Assembly: GCA_030835385.1 (NCBI GenBank)
Contig: JAURPI010000015.1
Location: 1 to 64,000 of the forward strand
DNA: 64,000 bases
Reading direction: 5' to 3'
DNA from: Alphaproteobacteria bacterium
Lineage (GTDB): Bacteria; Pseudomonadota; Alphaproteobacteria; Rhodospirillales; Rhodospirillaceae
Shown: positions 45,688-52,932 of the stretch, one piece after another
Layout of the letters: every line of letters starts with the position of its first letter
Position numbering within the stretch: the stretch's first letter is position 1
The notes under the pieces: model-generated
What the model saw: the letters and a program-made list of their open reading frames with translations, nothing else
What the model was told of the DNA's origin: nothing
The model's database searches: none
Position numbers and translations under genes: made by a program

Positions 45688-46311
45688 ATGGTCGACATTC
45701 AAATCATCCCGGAAAAAACCGCACTCATTACAATTTATTTTCAGAATTTGTTTGTCGAAGTACATGCCATTTCCGCCCCGGGCGGACTGGACGCCATGAC
45801 CCGGACAAACACCCTCGCTGCCGCCTGTCGAAACCACGGCATTGCGGTCATGCATATCGCCCATCAACTGCGGTCAGATCATTTAAATCTGGGTGTACTA
45901 AGCGACGTTGTTCCAACCGTAGAGTCCAAGCGACTGCTGACCGGCGGCGAGACCACGTCTGAGCTTCACGCCGGACTTGATGTTAAAGAAAGCGACTGGA
46001 TGGTTATTAAACCTCGACTCGGCGCCTTTACCGGCTCAGATGTCGAACTCACGTTGCGTGCCCGCGGGATCGATACCCTGATCTTGGCAGGCATTGCCAC
46101 TGGCGTCTGTATCGACACCACCGCACGACAGGCCGCGTTGCTTAATTTCAAAGTGATTATGCTGTCCGACAGCACAGCGACGTCAGTTATCAATGGCTGT
46201 GCGGCGGAGGATTTGCAACGCATGACACTGGCAGTGTTTGTCAGCAATTTCGGACAAGTCGCGTCTGTTGATCAAATGATCTCGAAAATGGAGGCCGCTT
46301 CAATCGATTGA
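45688..46311 (+). CDS. Isochorismatase-fold cysteine hydrolase homologue with altered active site
   Basis: 207 residues. The fold is clear: Lys108 (VIKPRLGAFTGS), the cis-peptide and nucleophile GIATGVC (Cys141), and a CIDTTARQAALLNFKV helix. But the conserved catalytic Asp of the first strand (family IDMQNDF) is Tyr17 here (LITIYFQNLF). The family's Asp-Lys-Cys triad is thus incomplete, and normal amidase or vinyl-ether hydrolase chemistry is doubtful. Sixteen bp downstream of the SDR gene and convergent with the OYE-like gene (7-bp gap). Confidence 0.85.
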   Translation: MVDIQIIPEKTALITIYFQNLFVEVHAISAPGGLDAMTRTNTLAAACRNHGIAVMHIAHQLRSDHLNLGVLSDVVPTVESKRLLTGGETTSELHAGLDVKESDWMVIKPRLGAFTGSDVELTLRARGIDTLILAGIATGVCIDTTARQAALLNFKVIMLSDSTATSVINGCAAEDLQRMTLAVFVSNFGQVASVDQMISKMEAASID

Positions 46312-46318
46312 TTATGGT

Positions 46319-48277
46319 TTACAAAGTCCGTGCCAACCTGGCCGCATCGGAAGTGGCCGCCCAGATTCCGCGTGGCGCGACGCAGTCACCAACCGCCAAC
46401 GCGTTGTCAGGCACAATGTTAGCTGTCGTTCCCGTACTCATGATGATAGTGTCGAACGGACCAATCCTATCGCCCGTAGACAATGTGGCATGACTGCCAG
46501 CCACCTCCTTGACGGTACTTTCCGTCAAGACTGTAATGCCATCATCCTCACGAAGGCGGGCTGACACAGACTTGATTTCCCAAGTGAGCGTCAATGCCGC
46601 CTCTCCGAGGGATCGTTCCGGCGTTGTGGCTGTCACATGCGAAACGGCGGGATCGGCCGCGAGAGATTCCACCAAAGAAACTGCAGGCCACCCCCCTTCT
46701 TCATCAATAACAAGAACAGAGCCTTTGGCCTGAGTTTTGCCCGCCAGCACGTCGCGCCCAGAGGGCAGGCCATCCGTGCCTGGGATTCCGTCAAACAAAT
46801 AGGGTCGGATACGCCAGAGCGCTGTATGACCAGGATCAGCACCAGTCGCCCAAACAACTGTATCCGCGTCCAAATCTTTTTCTGACGTGACCTTGTGACT
46901 CAGGTGAATGCGCACTTGCAGACGTTCAAGCTCCTCTTTCCACCACGCCAAGGCCGGCAGCATTTCCTCTCGGTGCGGCGCTGCTGCGGCCAGACGCATC
47001 TGCCCACCCAGTTCTGTATGCTGTTCATAAACGGAAACATGATGCCCTCTCATAGCCAAGACCCGCGCCGCCTCCAGCCCAGCAGGTCCACCCCCAATGA
47101 CAGCAACAACTCGCGGTTGCTCGCTCCGCCCAGAGTCACCCAATTCCGCTTCGCGTCCCGCAACCGGATTGATGACGCAAGATCCCGGCAAGCCGCGGAA
47201 CACAAATCCGACGCACGCCTGATTGCAGGACATGCAGGGCCGGATGCGATGAGCCTCGCCGTCTTCGATTTTCTTACCCCATTCGGAGTCGGCAATCCAA
47301 GTACGAGCCATAGCAACAAGATCAGCCGAGCCATCTGCAATAGCACTCTCCGCATCCTCTGGAGAGCGAACGCGTCCGGCGATCACGACCGGTACGGACA
47401 GGACATCCTTAAACGCTTTTCCTTCGTCGCGCAGTTGAACGCGTGGCTGAGCCATATGTGGAATGGATGAAGATTCAGGGGGCGCCCAACCGGACCCGAT
47501 CATCACACTGACATAATCAACCAAGCCCGCTTCGGCAAAAGCCTTCATGCTCGCCGTCGACTCCTCTAGGCCGTAATCCATGGGCGAACCAGGTATGTCA
47601 TGCCGTGCAGATGTTCGCACACCAACAGCAATGGCATCACCGACCTGCTCCCGGATGGATTCAAGAATTTGCCGTACAAAACGAATGCGGTTCTCAAAGG
47701 AACCGCCATAGGCATCCGTCCGTCGGTTGAGGACAGGCGACAAGAAAGAACCCAACAAATAATCGGTGGAGGTCTGCAGTTCGATGGCGTCTAGCCCCGC
47801 CTCTTTGCATCGGGCCGCAGCTTCCCCATAGGCGACAATCAGCTCGTTGATCTCACAGGCCGAGATTTGTTTGGGCACTTCGCCCGCAAGGTTAGGTACT
47901 GGTGACGGCGCCAAGGCATACCCACCGCGGATAAAACTATCCTTGTGGCCGCCATGCCACAGCGTAATAGCGAGACGTGAACCCGCTTCTCGAATGTCGT
48001 CTGCAGTTTTTCGCAGGCTTGGAATCACTTCATCATCATAAAGACGAATACCCAAACTGCGGCTCGACGTGCTGGCATGGACTGGTGCGGATTCACTCCC
48101 CACCATGGCCGCACCACCTTTGGCTCTCGCCATGAGATAGGCGTGGAAGCGATCGCTGATGCCGACTTGCCCGTCACCCAATGCCATACCATGACCACTC
48201 AATACCGCCCTGTGGCGCAACGTGATTGGCCCGAGCTTTATCGGTGACAGAAGATGTGGGAAGGATGAGTCAGCCAT
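46319..48277 (-). CDS. Old yellow enzyme-type Fe-S flavoprotein (2,4-dienoyl-CoA reductase/TMADH family)
   Basis: 652 residues. The FMN barrel (about 1-340; DAYGGSFENRIRF at 188-200) is followed by a 4Fe-4S cluster site Cys348, Cys351, Cys355 and Cys367 (C-x2-C-x3-C-x11-C) and a pyridine-nucleotide-disulfide-type FAD/NAD domain starting VAVIGGGPAG (391-400). Substrate could be an enoyl-CoA, nitro compound, amine or enone. Its start lies inside the 3' end of the glutaredoxin-DinB gene (8-bp overlap), so the two are translated together. Confidence 0.92.
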   Translation of the reverse strand: MADSSFPHLLSPIKLGPITLRHRAVLSGHGMALGDGQVGISDRFHAYLMARAKGGAAMVGSESAPVHASTSSRSLGIRLYDDEVIPSLRKTADDIREAGSRLAITLWHGGHKDSFIRGGYALAPSPVPNLAGEVPKQISACEINELIVAYGEAAARCKEAGLDAIELQTSTDYLLGSFLSPVLNRRTDAYGGSFENRIRFVRQILESIREQVGDAIAVGVRTSARHDIPGSPMDYGLEESTASMKAFAEAGLVDYVSVMIGSGWAPPESSSIPHMAQPRVQLRDEGKAFKDVLSVPVVIAGRVRSPEDAESAIADGSADLVAMARTWIADSEWGKKIEDGEAHRIRPCMSCNQACVGFVFRGLPGSCVINPVAGREAELGDSGRSEQPRVVAVIGGGPAGLEAARVLAMRGHHVSVYEQHTELGGQMRLAAAAPHREEMLPALAWWKEELERLQVRIHLSHKVTSEKDLDADTVVWATGADPGHTALWRIRPYLFDGIPGTDGLPSGRDVLAGKTQAKGSVLVIDEEGGWPAVSLVESLAADPAVSHVTATTPERSLGEAALTLTWEIKSVSARLREDDGITVLTESTVKEVAGSHATLSTGDRIGPFDTIIMSTGTTANIVPDNALAVGDCVAPRGIWAATSDAARLARTL

Positions 48278-49061
48278 TAGATACGTCAGATGTTAAAGAC
48301 ACTTCGTCATCGTAGACATGATTCGGCAGCGGTAAACCCTCTAGATCTTCGTCGGATAACTGATCATGCAGGTTCACATCAACACTTTTAAGCACCTCTG
48401 CAAGTTGCCGTGTGTGTTGGGCCGCATGCCAAGCCGTGCGTTCAAGTAGATCAGGGACGGACTGAGGTCCATAGTACGTGCTTAGCTCATCTGGCAGTTG
48501 TGCGCCGCTATCTGTGCTGCGCCACCACGCCTGCATAGCGTCGCGAACGGTCTGACCATAGGACGCAACTTGGGCACCAGTGCACATAGAATCGGGAGGT
48601 CGCCTCTCAAACAAATCAAAAGCCAGTGTTTCACCTTTAGCGGCAACCAGAAACGCCTCAGCAATAACAAAGATATGGTAGCCAAGATCCAAATACGTGC
48701 GGTCGCGACCTGGAAGCTGGGTGCTTAGCACACCAGATGGAAGCTGCCGAACACAAGACTGTGCAACCGTCAACACACGGTCGATCCGCATCACAAAATC
48801 CTTTGGGGACAAGACCCCAACTATTCTCGCAACACCGACGAAATCAGCCAAGTCGCCCAGGTTTTGCGCGAAGACGCATTTATCGCCCTGGGAAACGACC
48901 GGCACGGACTTGGCACCCAGCGCCTGCAGCGCCGCCATGCCGTAGACGCCGTCCAACACATTGACGCTATCGAAGGAAATCCCATGTTCGGTTAGAAACT
49001 CTTTGGCCTTCAAACAACTAGAGCATCCTGGTTGCCAGAACACGCGAAAGGGCTGGCTCAT
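48270..49061 (-). CDS. Glutaredoxin-DinB fusion protein
   Basis: 263 residues with two domains. The N-terminal 80 form a glutaredoxin: FWQPGCSSCLKAKEFL has the redox pair Cys13/Cys16, and the cis-Pro loop is KSVPVVSQGD. Residues about 85-230 look like a DinB/YfiT four-helix bundle with a His129 ... His212-x3-His216 metal triad (DLGYHIFV, WHAAQHTRQL). DinB relatives include metal-dependent bacillithiol- and mycothiol-S-transferases. A glutathione-linked version fused to its own reductase is a reasonable guess, but the activity is unproven. Coupled to the OYE-like gene. Confidence 0.78.
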   Translation of the reverse strand: MSQPFRVFWQPGCSSCLKAKEFLTEHGISFDSVNVLDGVYGMAALQALGAKSVPVVSQGDKCVFAQNLGDLADFVGVARIVGVLSPKDFVMRIDRVLTVAQSCVRQLPSGVLSTQLPGRDRTYLDLGYHIFVIAEAFLVAAKGETLAFDLFERRPPDSMCTGAQVASYGQTVRDAMQAWWRSTDSGAQLPDELSTYYGPQSVPDLLERTAWHAAQHTRQLAEVLKSVDVNLHDQLSDEDLEGLPLPNHVYDDEVSLTSDVSNG

Positions 49062-49079
49062 TATAGACGCCGGCTGCTT

Positions 49080-49487
49080 CTACTCAGGGATGGCTGGGAA
49101 CAAAGCGATGTCATAGTTCCCAGCGCCAACACGAAGCGGCAACTGCTTTGTCTGATAAACTTCAGAATTCCAGAATTTATGCGCCGCCGCCGCACAGGGC
49201 CACCGAATAACGAATGAATGGCGATTGTCCGGCCACTCCCCTTCAAGAACTTCGGGTTCAAACTCTAAGCGCGTTGCAACGGTAACAATCCGCCCGCCAA
49301 ATTCTTCTAGATTACCAAGCTCAATAAATGACGCCCGGTATTCCTCATAGCGCTTAACATCGTGAACGATAGACAGAATGACCATATCAACGGGTTTGTC
49401 ACAGACATCTTCGGCTTTGGCACCGAGCGACGGCAAAACCATCAAAGTTGCCGCGCCGAATACTGCAAGAAGTCTTTGGGGAGTCAT
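49080..49487 (-). CDS. Exported DUF1330-like protein
   Basis: 135 residues. A signal peptide (LLAVFGAATLMVLPSLGAKA) precedes a small alpha/beta barrel fold of the DUF1330/Dabb type: YEEYRASFIELGNLEEFGGRIV, VLEGEWPDNRHSFVIRWP and FWNSEVYQ. DUF1330 proteins are generally small, ligand-binding and of unknown function, and rarely exported. In operon with the membrane protein upstream (14-bp gap) and the Grx-DinB gene downstream (18-bp gap). Confidence 0.72.
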   Translation of the reverse strand: MTPQRLLAVFGAATLMVLPSLGAKAEDVCDKPVDMVILSIVHDVKRYEEYRASFIELGNLEEFGGRIVTVATRLEFEPEVLEGEWPDNRHSFVIRWPCAAAAHKFWNSEVYQTKQLPLRVGAGNYDIALFPAIPE

Positions 49488-49501
49488 GGTCTAACCTCGC
49501 T

Positions 49502-50167
49502 CTAGAACGGTTTAACTTTGCCAAGAAAGGCGACAATGGCGATCAAGGCGTACATGGTCAGCACGGCAACCAAAGTGTTGTTAATCGTCTTGGTGATGAT
49601 GGCTTCTCTTTCCGGCGTCGACCCATGATCGGCTAATTCCATAAACGGTTTGATGAATGGCCGGAAGCAAATGTCGATGGCCATGGCGCAATAGAACACA
49701 AAGCCGAACAACAGGATTTTTACAGCAAACCACCCTTCTTGGAGCGGGCCATTGCCCAACAAAGACCATAGCCCAACACCGACATAGAAAGTGCCGAGCA
49801 GCCCTTCGAGCCAAAACTGCACGAGAGAAAGCTTTTCAGCCAGCGGTGTTCCTTCGTTCTTGCCGATGGCCATGACCAATGCGATCCACCCGATGCCGAT
49901 GCCCCACCCAGCCACAAACAACCAAGTCTGCACATCGTACAGGCCGAGCGCCAAGGCGAGGTGCAGGCCGACGGGGAAAATGAGAGCAAAACAAATGCGG
50001 GGCAAAAAATCGATAATTAGGCCGAGCTTCATGATCGTCGCGCGTGTTTCAAAACTAAGCTCAGACTTCTTCGCATAGACAGCTGAGAGAAAAACCCCCA
50101 CGTCAGCCCCAAGCCAAAATACGAATAGAAGGATATGGATATACCCCCACACCAAATAGCTTTCCAT
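49502..50167 (-). CDS. Integral membrane protein, unknown (CopD/DUF2269-like pattern)
   Basis: 221 residues with about six helices. The first helix IHILLFVFWLGADVGVFLSAV, with His near its start, recalls DUF2269/CopD-like membrane proteins that bind heme or copper. The last helix NNTLVAVLTMYALIAIVAFLG closes the bundle. I cannot assign a family with certainty. GGAGAGACGG precedes the ATG. First gene of a minus-strand set with DUF1330, Grx-DinB and the OYE-like enzyme. Confidence 0.65.
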   Translation of the reverse strand: MESYLVWGYIHILLFVFWLGADVGVFLSAVYAKKSELSFETRATIMKLGLIIDFLPRICFALIFPVGLHLALALGLYDVQTWLFVAGWGIGIGWIALVMAIGKNEGTPLAEKLSLVQFWLEGLLGTFYVGVGLWSLLGNGPLQEGWFAVKILLFGFVFYCAMAIDICFRPFIKPFMELADHGSTPEREAIITKTINNTLVAVLTMYALIAIVAFLGKVKPF

Positions 50168-50213
50168 TATCCGTCTCTCCTTGCTTATGAGCGGTGATTA
50201 ATGCACCACACAA

Positions 50214-51893
50214 TTAAGCGTCAAAAAATTCCAAAACAGCATGCGATACCGCCTCATGACCAGACGGTAGATCTTTGACCGTATAGTCAGCCGTACCGGC
50301 AGCTACAGCCTTTTGCGTGCTCGGCGAGTCTGGCCCACCCAACATCAATGGACATTGCACCTTCGGCAAGCGTTCCGACATCGGATACCCAAAGTGAGCT
50401 TTATAGGCGTCTTGATAAATGTCGTAGCATTTAAACAAGTCCAGCGTTCGGCGATGGATCACTTCAGGTGCAATATCGGGATTTGGGTTTCTGGAAATAT
50501 TTGCCGCCTTGCGCTCGTACCACGGATTAAATAGTTCCTGGTCGCGCACCATGTTCCAAGCAAACACCCAGTGAGCGCCGAAATCATCAAACGGAATGTC
50601 AGGCGTATATTTAGCTGACATTTCATCAAGCGCTTTGCCCTTCAGTTCCATCGTCATAATGTTTGGTACGGCGACATGCTTCACCAAGTCTGGGTGCTGA
50701 ACAGCCAATTCCACAGCGACTGTTCCGCCACCCCATGTGCCAAACACATCCACATCGTCATAGCCAAGCGCATGAACCGCTTCCGCTAAGAACGAGGCTT
50801 GTTTCTCGACAGTCAACTCGCCCATTGGATTTTCTGATTCACCATTACCTGGCAGGTCGATGGCAAGCACCGGGCGCTTGCCAATCAGTGGCTCCATATA
50901 GCGGTCCATGGCGAAGCTCGACGCAGCTGACGCATGAATAAAGAGTATAGGACGACCTTCGCCGTCCGTGTTGCGGCGACAATACAAAGACCCTCCGCCG
51001 ACTTGGACATACTCGCCCCAAAGCTTGCCCGGCACGGGTTCAGTTTTGACCACAGCAGGAGCTGGGTTGGGTGACGGATTATCTTTAAGCGCCTGCTTCA
51101 AAATGTCGATCGCATCGGGACCGGTATCAGGGCGATAAACCGTGACTGAATCAGATGGCGCCGGCATGCGGTCTAGGCCCTCATATAATACATCAGTCTT
51201 GGGGCTCATGATGACACAGTTAGCCTGCATCTCTTTCACAGACGCGGTGCCATCCTGTGTAAAAGCGGCGCGATAGGGTTTTACATAATCTGGACCCGAG
51301 CGCAGAAACTCGATGACAGCTCTCTGTAAATGCTCTGGCGCCGGCACGTCATACTCCATACGGGAGTTCCCATCCGTGCTGAACCACGGGAAAAAGATGA
51401 GCTGTTCGCGAAAACGCGCCCATGTCCAAGTCAAATGGGACCCACTCCAGTTAAGCTCAAGAGGTGCGAAATAGTTCTCGAGAATATCAGCAACGACATC
51501 CTCCGGCATGTTGACGTACCCGTTAACAATACCAACGGTTACTTTCTCGGGATGACGCCACGCCAATTCTAGAGAACACACCGCGCCGGTATGGAAACCG
51601 TAGACCGGGCACTTTTCAATGCCCAAGGCATCCATCAAGTCTGCAACATTTTGCGCAAAGTCCGTCATCGACGGGCTGTCGATTGGCAACGAGTCCGACA
51701 ATCCATTGCTCGGCGTGTCGGGTGCAAACACTGTGTAGTCTTCGGCCAAGTCTTCAATCAGAGGAATGTATTCCTGAGAGGAGTTGGGAGATTGATGCAA
51801 AAGAATGATCGGGGAGCCCGACCCTGCGCGCCGATAATGAACCTGGCGTTCACCCCGAATGGTCGCCATATGACGGGTAATTGTCGCAGCCAC
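50214..51893 (-). CDS. Tandem alpha/beta hydrolase-fold protein lacking both nucleophiles
   Basis: 559 residues from a GTG with GGGAGG upstream. Two alpha/beta-hydrolase domains, about 1-275 and 295-559, are joined by a Pro-rich linker. Domain 1 has LLHQSPNSS as oxyanion loop and the elbow GFHTG at 99-103, with His101 where Ser is expected. Domain 2 has FIHASAASS and GTWGG at 385-389, with Trp387 instead of Ser; a His (546, LPSGHEAV) remains at the expected catalytic-His position. The duplication and loss of both nucleophiles argue against ordinary esterase chemistry; a cofactor-free lyase, oxygenase or binding role is possible. Confidence 0.82.
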   Translation of the reverse strand: MAATITRHMATIRGERQVHYRRAGSGSPIILLHQSPNSSQEYIPLIEDLAEDYTVFAPDTPSNGLSDSLPIDSPSMTDFAQNVADLMDALGIEKCPVYGFHTGAVCSLELAWRHPEKVTVGIVNGYVNMPEDVVADILENYFAPLELNWSGSHLTWTWARFREQLIFFPWFSTDGNSRMEYDVPAPEHLQRAVIEFLRSGPDYVKPYRAAFTQDGTASVKEMQANCVIMSPKTDVLYEGLDRMPAPSDSVTVYRPDTGPDAIDILKQALKDNPSPNPAPAVVKTEPVPGKLWGEYVQVGGGSLYCRRNTDGEGRPILFIHASAASSFAMDRYMEPLIGKRPVLAIDLPGNGESENPMGELTVEKQASFLAEAVHALGYDDVDVFGTWGGGTVAVELAVQHPDLVKHVAVPNIMTMELKGKALDEMSAKYTPDIPFDDFGAHWVFAWNMVRDQELFNPWYERKAANISRNPNPDIAPEVIHRRTLDLFKCYDIYQDAYKAHFGYPMSERLPKVQCPLMLGGPDSPSTQKAVAAGTADYTVKDLPSGHEAVSHAVLEFFDA

Positions 51894-52033
51894 GATGAGC
51901 CTCCCTTTTTTCTTGAAGCGCAGAGATTAGCCATTGGACCACCTCTGTGACCAGGGTATTTGTAAAACCACCCTTGGTTTCGCCAGACTTGTAACGGTAC
52001 AGTGCCGTTTCCACCCCTCAACAGGAGCATCCC

Positions 52034-52600
52034 ATGGACGGATCATCCCTTGAACGCCGGGTTTTGCAAGCAAAGCCAGCTACTCCAGAGGCCCTCGCGC
52101 CCTACGGGCAGGTTCTAGGAACCGGCACCAGTGCACCGGCAGGGGTTAGCGATTTCTATGAGGGTGCTGTTGCCGTCTCAAAGCCAGTGAATTTTATATC
52201 TGACGATGACACGGAATTGTCTTTGGCGACTCTTCAACCTCGTAAGTTTGAGATCAAATATTTAGAGCGCCACTTTAAGCACACCCAAACCTTTATCCCT
52301 CTTGGGGGCAAACCGTTTGTCGCAGTCTTTGGCGCACCAACTGACGGGGACATGCCAGACATCGACACCCTGGAAGCCTTCCGCTTTGACGGACAATCTG
52401 GGTTCACCATGCACATTGGAACTTGGCACGAATTTCCCTTTGCAATTGAGCCTGAGACTAATCTGGTTGTCATTCTTAGGAGCGAAACCACGCGTAATCT
52501 TGCGAGTGAAAATGTGAAGAATGATGAAGCCCACGGTCCAGACTTGGACAAAAAGAATCTGGTGCAACGAACGGGCACACTGTTCGAGATCACCATTTAG
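52034..52600 (+). CDS. Ureidoglycolate lyase (AllA) family protein
   Basis: 188 residues. AllA/ureidoglycolate hydrolase cupin pattern: LERHFKHTQTFIPLGGKPFVAVFG, FRFDGQSGFTMHIGTWHEFPF and LVVILRSET. AllA releases urea from ureidoglycolate in purine/allantoin breakdown, but no other allantoin gene is nearby. The family is broad, so the specific substrate is unsure. An AGGAGC site lies 6 bp before the ATG. Divergent from the tandem alpha/beta-hydrolase gene across 140 bp. Confidence 0.82.
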   Translation: MDGSSLERRVLQAKPATPEALAPYGQVLGTGTSAPAGVSDFYEGAVAVSKPVNFISDDDTELSLATLQPRKFEIKYLERHFKHTQTFIPLGGKPFVAVFGAPTDGDMPDIDTLEAFRFDGQSGFTMHIGTWHEFPFAIEPETNLVVILRSETTRNLASENVKNDEAHGPDLDKKNLVQRTGTLFEITI

Positions 52601-52651
52601 GCCGGGTTTCTACGGGTTTGACGGCCCATGCCTTCATTTGCGGACGCGCGG

Positions 52652-52670
52652 TTTGGGAAATATTCCCAAA
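52652..52670. promoter_or_regulatory. Operator-like palindrome 1 (TTTGGGAA-ata-TTCCCAAA)
   Basis: A perfect 19-bp palindrome with 8-bp arms in the gene-free stretch 52601-52932. It shares its core TGGGAA-N3-TTCCCA with a second palindrome 45 bp away (centre to centre), which suggests two sites for one dimeric regulator. Confidence 0.45.
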
Positions 52671-52696
52671 AATAATGTGTATTTTGATCAAATAAA

Positions 52697-52715
52697 TGTG
52701 GGAATTTTTCCCACA
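52697..52715. promoter_or_regulatory. Operator-like palindrome 2 (TGTGGGAA-ttt-TTCCCACA)
   Basis: A perfect 19-bp palindrome with 8-bp arms and the same core as the first. Between them is an AT-rich spacer with a third perfect palindrome TTTGATCAAA (52683-52692). Together they look like a control region; a hairpin role in RNA is the alternative. Confidence 0.45.
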
Positions 52716-52731
52716 AGGGGCTAGGGTTCAT

Positions 52732-52930
52732 TCGTGCCCGTCAGCGCATGGCCGGACTGGACCCACCCAGCGGTGGAAGAAAGTCCGGCCCCTTTGACCC
52801 AAGCTGACCTGGATTGATTTTCCGCGATGCCCCAATCGCGTTGCGGATACGGCCTCGGCGAGAGAAGGCAATTGTGGCCGCGGCCTCTTACCCGGCTATC
52901 AGCGCTTTTCCCCGAGGCCGTCTAATTTTT
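52732..52930 (+). ncRNA. Candidate structured small RNA
   Basis: This part of the 332-bp gene-free stretch shows no coding signal but dense nested inverted repeats. GGCCGGACT / AGTCCGGCC (52750-52758 with 52782-52790) encloses CCACC/GGTGG. CGCGAT/ATCGCG (52823-52840) forms a second hairpin. ACGGCCTCGG / CCGAGGCCGT (52849-52858 with 52912-52921) forms a third, itself enclosing a GGCCGCGGCC palindrome and followed by CTAATTTTT. This is what an independent, terminated RNA would look like. The operator-like palindromes lie just upstream. No known RNA family was recognised. Confidence 0.35.
52849..52930 (+). terminator. Long terminator-like hairpin
   Basis: Perfect 10-bp arms ACGGCCTCGG / CCGAGGCCGT separated by 53 nt, then CTAATTTTT on the plus strand. 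It may end the candidate RNA or a long allA transcript; the wide loop makes it atypical. The metY stop on the minus strand begins 3 bp later. Confidence 0.45.
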
Positions 52931-52932
52931 GC

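Noticed and set aside
52750-52905. Resemblance to RNase P RNA: GAAGAAAGTCCGGCC near 52777 looks like conserved region I, and ACCCGGCTATC near 52890 like conserved region V.
   Set aside because: The spacing is about 120 nt instead of about 300, the invariant GAGGAAAGUC is altered, and no specificity-domain motifs are visible. Reported only as an unassigned structured region.
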